DNA from: Tritrichomonas musculus
Lineage: Eukaryota > Parabasalia > Tritrichomonadida > Tritrichomonadidae
Direction of reading: 5' to 3'
DNA length: 64,000 bases
Assembly: GCA_039105265.1 (NCBI GenBank)
Contig: JAPFFF010000007.1
Span: forward strand, 3,472,001 to 3,536,000
Shown here one piece after another: positions 59,140 through 64,000 of the stretch. Below the pieces are notes generated by a model. That model made no database searches. It worked only from the letters and a program-made list of their open reading frames with translations, and was not told the DNA's origin. The number at the start of each line of letters is the position of its first letter. Position 1 is the stretch's first letter. A program made the position numbers and the translations under genes.

Positions 59140-59577
59140 TTCTTCTTCTTCTTCATATTCTTCTTCTTCTTCATATTCTTCATTTATTTTGTATTTATTA
59201 AGATTAAATTCTTTTGTATACTTATTACCTTCTTCATTATCATTAAAATACATATCTACTTCATCATCAAACTTCTTTGATAAAGAGAGAGGATAGACAA
59301 TACTAAACCCTCTATCTATTTTACGCATATATTTTTCAAATTGTTTAGTTATTTTTCTATATTCTTTTTTATCTTCATCACTTATTAATATGTTTTCTTG
59401 ATGTTTGAATATCCACATTAAATTATAATTTACAAATCTTGATACTACATTGAAAGCTTCTTTATCATTATTTAATACTTTATCACAAATATCAGCAAAC
59501 ATATCATACTTATAGGTACCATATGTTCTTAATTTTTTAGATGCATATTTTGCGAAAGCAATTGTAGCTGATTCCAT
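59137..59577 (-). CDS. Polinton B terminal small acidic protein, unknown
   Basis: 146 residues. Homologue of 13184-13585: FAKYASKKLRTY, YDMFADICDKVLN, then Asp/Glu-rich end (EEYEEEEEYEEEEE), longer and more acidic than in A. Two TCATA initiator-like motifs lie within about 30 bases upstream on the minus strand. It is the gene nearest the right terminus. Confidence 0.74.
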   Translation of the reverse strand: MESATIAFAKYASKKLRTYGTYKYDMFADICDKVLNNDKEAFNVVSRFVNYNLMWIFKHQENILISDEDKKEYRKITKQFEKYMRKIDRGFSIVYPLSLSKKFDDEVDMYFNDNEEGNKYTKEFNLNKYKINEEYEEEEEYEEEEE

Positions 59578-59648
59578 TTTTTTTGTTGTATGATATGAAA
59601 ATAAAAAATAAAAAAATTTTTTAAAATTAAATTTTATATTATTTATTG

Positions 59649-59793
59649 GATGTTGTAGATTGTATATGAAAATCGGATTTTTTTCATATAGAAAGTATAA
59701 TGGTTATAGATTGTGTAGAGATTTGGTTTAAAAATATTAGGTCAAGTACGAAAAAAATTATCTGGTGGTCTATTCGCACACATATATCCTCCT
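59649..59793. repeat. Right terminal inverted repeat of Polinton B
   Basis: Inverted partner of 38505-38650, ending CACATATATCCTCCT and followed by the duplicated target TACGTT. Confidence 0.88.
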
Positions 59794-59820
59794 TACGTTT
59801 ACACGAAAATTAGTTCATTT

Positions 59821-59886
59821 GCGGTTATTATTGAGAGCTTTTCTGAGTTTTTACAAATAATATTGAGTGCAAAAGTTTATAACCGC
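59821..59886. promoter_or_regulatory. Upstream region of the SH3 gene with inverted 8-mers
   Basis: GCGGTTAT (59821-59828) and ATAACCGC (59879-59886) form an inverted pair 50 bases apart, 50-115 bases before the SH3 gene's ATG. They may be a regulator site or chance. Polinton B inserted just outside, ending 135 bases before the ATG. Confidence 0.35.
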
Positions 59887-59934
59887 TTTTTTTTTTATCT
59901 TAAGAGATAACTTTTTATAAGTAACTCTCTTTTG

Positions 59935-61443
59935 ATGTCTCGAACTCCGACAAGTCCCAGCATACCTTCTATTCCACAAAAACACAAAAGTGGAACTTCT
60001 TATATTCAACATCAATTTGAAAATGCATTTGACATATTATCGAAAAATACGCAACAATATATGAGCTATCTGAAATATTTAACTGAATGCTCAAAGCAAT
60101 TAAAAAAAATGAATGAAGTACTTTCTGGGCTTGTTTGCGGGAAAAATACGCATCCAGAACTCAAAGACATTCGTAAAATATTCGATACTCTTGAAAAAAG
60201 TAATAAAGATATGAGAAGTTATATTAAAAGCGATGAAGTCAAAAATGCAGAAAAACGCGAGAGTAAGGAGAATGATTTTACTGCAAAGAAAAAACAAGAA
60301 TTAAAAAAAATATTAGGTCAAATTTCAAATTTGCATAATAATGTAATTAGGATTATAAAAAAACCTCCAGACTGTACTTCATGTTTTAATGCTCTTGAAG
60401 ATGGATTTACATATCACTGCGACTTTCTTGCATATTGTACAGAATTAACCAATTGTCAGGAAAAATTATTCGGACTTATTAATGAAATTCGAGAAGAAGT
60501 TTTAAATATTCGAAAAGATATGTGCTCGCTAAAAAATGAAAGTAATAATAAGGCTTATAAAAATTATTTAAAACATAATCCTCAGTTCGACAATATTCCT
60601 TTTATGCATGAACAAAATAATCAATTATCATCTGAAGCAATAGAGAAGATTTCTCTCGAATATGATAAAATTTCAAAGCAAGTAAAGCGAGGTGTTTCTA
60701 TATTCCGTGAACCGCAATTTCCTTTGATGCATCTTTATCATTTTTCACCATCTTTTAAACCTTTAACCTCTTCGACCGATGCAGATTCACATATAATTAA
60801 TGTTACTTTTTGCGCTTCCACCCCACTTTTAATTGAGCCAGAAAAACTATTGTCTGCATCAGACAAATCTCCAACTGAAAGTTTATCTTCAGATTTACAG
60901 AAATTATCACCACCTGATCAAAACGATAATTCACAAGAAGAGAAAGAGGAACAAGAGCCAACTCAAGTCGTGGAAGATTTTCTTGATGCTTATAAATCCG
61001 ATTCATCAGATGATGAACCGTTTCATGCCCTAAATTCTTCATTCACTTCAGTAATGACTCCTGATTCAGCATTTGATAACCAATGGGGTAGCGCTCCATC
61101 TTCACCAATGAACAGTGCTCCTACAAAGTCAGTATCATCTAATGATTTAAATAATTCTACAAATTATCATCAAAAAATTACTAATATTTTAGCTGCACGC
61201 CCTAGGTCATCAATGAAATTTATTGTCATGAAACAATACAATCCAGAAGATTTTGGAAAAGAACTCTCTGTGGAAGAGAAAGATATAGTAGAAGTTCTTG
61301 ATGCAAATATGACTGAATATTGGTATTGCAAAAAAGGAAATACTGAAGGATTTCTTCCAGCAATTATTCTTGAGCCAGCTACTGAAATTTCAAAGCGTAA
61401 AAAATCTGTAAGTATGAAAGAGATACCTCCATCAGCCACATGA
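59935..61443 (+). CDS. Host protein with helical (BAR/IMD-like) N-terminal half and C-terminal SH3 domain
   Basis: 502 residues from ATG 59935 (a TTG one codon upstream is ignored). Residues about 20-225 are long amphipathic helices (FENAFDILSKNTQQYMSYLKYLTECSKQLKKM, EKLFGLINEIREEVLNIRKDM) resembling membrane-curving BAR or IMD domains. A Ser/Pro/Glu/Asp-rich disordered linker follows. The SH3 domain is near 425-475: FIVMKQYNPEDFGKELSVEEKDIVEVLDANMTEYWYCKKGNTEGFLPAIIL, with the ALYDY-like start, YW pair and GFLP end. This points to an actin or endocytosis adaptor at the plasma membrane. It ends with TGA, so TGA is a stop here. Confidence 0.82.
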   Translation: MSRTPTSPSIPSIPQKHKSGTSYIQHQFENAFDILSKNTQQYMSYLKYLTECSKQLKKMNEVLSGLVCGKNTHPELKDIRKIFDTLEKSNKDMRSYIKSDEVKNAEKRESKENDFTAKKKQELKKILGQISNLHNNVIRIIKKPPDCTSCFNALEDGFTYHCDFLAYCTELTNCQEKLFGLINEIREEVLNIRKDMCSLKNESNNKAYKNYLKHNPQFDNIPFMHEQNNQLSSEAIEKISLEYDKISKQVKRGVSIFREPQFPLMHLYHFSPSFKPLTSSTDADSHIINVTFCASTPLLIEPEKLLSASDKSPTESLSSDLQKLSPPDQNDNSQEEKEEQEPTQVVEDFLDAYKSDSSDDEPFHALNSSFTSVMTPDSAFDNQWGSAPSSPMNSAPTKSVSSNDLNNSTNYHQKITNILAARPRSSMKFIVMKQYNPEDFGKELSVEEKDIVEVLDANMTEYWYCKKGNTEGFLPAIILEPATEISKRKKSVSMKEIPPSAT

Positions 61444-61762
61444 AATATATTGTAATATAGCATATTTTATAACCACTTTAAGCTACAGATATTTTGTGAA
61501 ATAGTTCTGTATTTTATTTCATTAAATTTATATGTGAATAAAGGTAATTACACTTTGATGTATATGATAATTTCCATGCATATTAAATTATAATTAATTA
61601 CTTTATATTTAGCAAATTTTATCAAATAAATTTTAAAATTCTATCTAGGAATTTTCAAGATATTTTAATTTATAATTTTTGAGAGGTTTACAATTTGATT
61701 AAATTGAAAATAATATATGACTATAAATAATGATAAATAAGTTGATAAAATAAAATAAAATA

Positions 61763-62895
61763 TACACCCCGAGCTAAAGTCTATTTTAAACGGCTCTTAT
61801 TACATCAAAATATCATTTATTCAAAAAGCCAAAAAAGAGCATATTTCATGAAAATAAAAACGTTTTTTTTTTTAGTTTTTTGGTTAACAAATTTATCTTT
61901 ATCTTTATATATATATATTAAAATTTGGTTAACAAAATTAATAAAAAAAACTTAACGTTTTCCAAAAATAACGAGCTGTAATAAGGACCTTTCAATTTGT
62001 TTTACATGGCTGAAATTTCAATAGTCTCTTGTAATAAGAATTCAATACTCCTGCATTAAGGAGTATTGAAATTATTTTATTTGTCAAATAATTGAATACT
62101 TTTTGCTTTAAGGTTTGAGTACTTTGCTTTAAGGATTCAATACTTTAAATATATTTTCAGAGTATTTTATATAGTATTTTTTACAAAAATATTGGATATA
62201 TTGCATTATCTTTTTGTCCTCACGACAATTAAATTGCACAATATACTTATATATTTAAGATTATATATAAAAACATTTATTATTAATATCAAGATACAAA
62301 ATAAGACAAATTTCGTTTTAATTCAACCGAACATTTTGCTTTAGATAATCATAATATCTATAATTATAATACAATATTATTATTAATTTCATAAAAAAAA
62401 TCTTATATATCTATAAATAACCAAAATATTTATATATTTATAATAATAAATTTCTTTCAATTTTTAAAGTAATAAAAAAGTCCATTTATTCCTATCATAA
62501 AATGGTTTAATATAATATTTTATATTTATTTTGATATATATAAATGTATGAATATTCTAAATAATAAATATATTATTTTTAATCGTTTAAAAACCAAAAA
62601 ATTAATGTTCTTACATTTTGGGCTTTTTCAATTTATGTAATAAGATTTGAGAAATACTGTAATAAGGAAAAAATCTTTGATTTTTCGAACAAAAATTATA
62701 TATATATGATAAGTATAAGATTATAAATTTAAATAATTTTTTTATTTATATATATATTTGTAATTAAACAAGATACTCTTATTTATAAATTTTTTATTAG
62801 GGTCATAAGTTCGTTTGGCAGCTCGTCTTTTTTTTTTTAAAAAAAAAATTCTTATTACATTTTTATTTTTGAAAATGTAATAAGCTCGGGGTGTA
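61763..62895. mobile_element. Element G: non-autonomous DNA element, 1.13 kb
   Basis: Ends are TACACCCCGAGCT and its inverted copy, with ATAAAATA on both outer sides (61755-61762, 62896-62903). The eight-base flank is low-complexity, so the target duplication is only suggestive of a Mutator or hAT type. No coding capacity is seen. A hairpin with an 11-base perfect stem (TTCAATACTCC) lies at 62041-62070. Further TAATAAG and CTGTAATAAGG repeats lie inside. Confidence 0.6.
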
Positions 62896-62903
62896 ATAAA
62901 ATA

Positions 62904-63183
62904 ATAACAGATAATAAATTAAAATTTCATTTTTCTTTTTATCTATATATATATACCGCATTTTTCAGCTCACCTTGCATTATAGAAAATTGTGGGGATT
63001 TCGTTATGGTTTGATTCAAAATTTAGCTGTTTATTTTGATTATTTTGGGATTTGAATGTTGTAAAATTCTCTAAAAAATCTATCTTGATAAATAAAAGTT
63101 TACTTCATAATATTTATTTAAAATTAGAATTAACACACAAATAAAAGTGTATTTCATGATATAGCAAGGATTTATTTAATTTA
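62904..63183. other. AT-rich spacer, no gene seen
   Basis: No supported gene. It ends at the TA (63184-63185) before element E. Confidence 0.5.
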
Positions 63184-63185
63184 TA

Positions 63186-64000
63186 CAGGGTGCGACATTC
63201 AAGTCGGGCCCAAATTTTAAATAGAATATAAACTGCAAAAAAAGATTCAAAATTGAATGAATTCAATTTTTTTTCTAGCGGTATAAATTTGAATGAATGC
63301 GACATTCAAGTCGGGCCCATTTTTTTTGAAAAAGTTTGTTTTTTGATGGATTTTTTATTTTTATTTTTAATAATCTAATAAAGCAGTAAAGCACAATTTA
63401 TTAAAAATATATATATATTAAATAAAAAACTTTCGATATATATTTATTTTTTTATTTTTATGTTTTGAGAGGATGCGACATTCAAGTCGGGCCCTTTTTT
63501 ATCACAAAAATGGAAAATTGTGAGAATGCGACATTCAAGTCGGGCCCAAAAAAATTTTATCGATTCGGCCTTCAATTAGAAAAATATAGGTGGACTCGAA
63601 CTTGATCTCCTAAAAAGTCGTAAATAGGACTTAAAGTCTAAAAAGTTTATCTCAAAAAATCATTAATTTGATTTAAAGTCTAAAAAGTTTATCTCAAAAA
63701 ATCTTTAATTTAATTTTAAGTCTAAAAAGTTTATCTCAAAAAGTCATTAAATTGAATTAAAGTCTAAAATATTTCATCTAATTCGTCATTAAAATATTCT
63801 ATTCCCTCAAAAGTTTATCTCAAAAAGTCTCTCAATTTATAACTAACTAGAAAAACATTTATACCAAAAAATCAAATTATTATGGCTATGTCTCGAACTT
63901 TTTTGATCAAAAAATCTTTAAAATAACCTTTTAAGTGGTACTTATTATTACAATTAATCGTAATAGATATATTAAAAAAACTTAAAAATATGCAATTGAA
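63186..64000. mobile_element. Element E: left end of a relative of element D, cut by the window edge
   Basis: It begins CAGGGTGCGACATTCAAGTCGGGCCC-like (first bases CAGGGTGCG), next to TA, paralleling CAGGCTGCGC of element D. Four copies of GCGACATTCAAGTCGGGCCC lie at 63192, 63299, 63475 and 63528, as the GGGCCGATTTGAAACTGC copies do in D. No gene is reached before the window ends. Confidence 0.68.
63635..63780. repeat. 42-bp tandem repeat, about 3.5 units
   Basis: AGTCTAAAAAGTTTATCTC recurs with starts at 63635, 63677, 63719 and, in shortened form, 63761. Units differ by a few bases. It lies inside element E. Confidence 0.7.

Larger units (their letters stand above)
38505..59793. mobile_element. 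Polinton B (Maverick), full length, 21.3 kb
   Basis: The ends begin AGGAGGATATATGTGTGCG and form inverted repeats of about 145 bases with roughly three differences. A perfect six-base target duplication TACGTT flanks them (38499-38504 and 59794-59799). The gene order equals that of Polinton A in reverse orientation. Coding DNA is more AT-rich than in A and the terminal sequence is different, so it is a separate lineage. It carries about two breaks. The small divergence of its ends suggests it is somewhat older than A or evolves faster. Confidence 0.93.

Noticed and set aside
61763-62895. Tc1/mariner assignment of element G from flanking TA bases
   Set aside because: The TA can be counted as part of the end, and an eight-base flank match (ATAAAATA) exists. 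The AT-only flank decides neither, so the class is left open.
63192-63547. Four GC-rich 20-mer repeats that could suggest a CRISPR array
   Set aside because: Spacing is irregular (53-176 bases), intervening sequence is AT-rich low-complexity, and the first copy sits at a transposon-like end. They fit a sub-terminal motif array.
1-64000. Ciliate or other alternative genetic code
   Set aside because: TAA and TGA both end well-supported genes here and conserved Polinton proteins read through with the standard code.
1-64000. tRNA, rRNA or other structured RNA genes
   Set aside because: No cloverleaf-like or conserved rRNA segments were recognised by eye; a covariance-model search would be needed to exclude them.

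Overview
The window is a transposon-rich, gene-poor, very AT-rich piece of a eukaryotic nuclear genome. No introns are evident and all three standard stop codons end genes. Several genes have a TCA(C/T)(A/T) motif a few to about 35 bases before the ATG, which is the trichomonad initiator (Inr) pattern, and some have TAAA at the stop. With the many Polintons and a BspA-like repeat domain, this suggests a parabasalid (trichomonad such as Tritrichomonas). That assignment is inference.

Only two ordinary host-type genes are seen: a type I membrane protein (5268-6182, minus) and a helical plus SH3-domain protein (59935-61443). The rest is mobile DNA. The window opens in the cut-off end of a first Polinton (C, 1-4086). 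From 7489 to 38133 there is a three-level nest. A Mutator-like element (F; 10-bp target duplication) was entered by a Tc1/mariner-like element (D, 8455-36280; 102-bp inverted ends, TA target) that carries a ubiquitin-specific-protease-like gene beside its transposase. D was in turn entered by Polinton A (12938-35450; 196-bp identical inverted ends, 6-bp target duplication AAGGTG). A second complete-length Polinton (B, 38505-59793; TSD TACGTT) lies just upstream of the SH3 gene. Small elements (H at 37485-37771, G at 61763-62895) and the start of a D relative (E, from 63186) complete the picture.

Polintons A and B share one gene plan in opposite orientation: two small genes at one end, packaging ATPase, small helical proteins, a small basic membrane-active-like protein, major capsid protein, retroviral-type integrase, further virion-type proteins, a long fibre-like protein, and protein-primed DNA polymerase B near the other end. 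A looks nearly whole (about one break) and B carries about two breaks; both are treated here as fossils. They differ in base composition (B is more AT-rich) and in cargo: A has two HNH endonuclease genes and a 333-residue gene in spacers that are only 1-15 bp in B, B has one HNH gene at a different spacer, and A's fibre protein holds a BspA/DUF285-like repeat domain absent from B.

Two signals are not covered by ordinary gene calls. One is a conserved intergenic module (stop codon, A-run, 8-12 variable bases, ATTTTTGT) that occurs between tandem genes and forms an exact second inverted-repeat pair inside each Polinton. The other is a family of short GC-rich inserts with a CGCGA core that sit in frame in unrelated Polinton genes.
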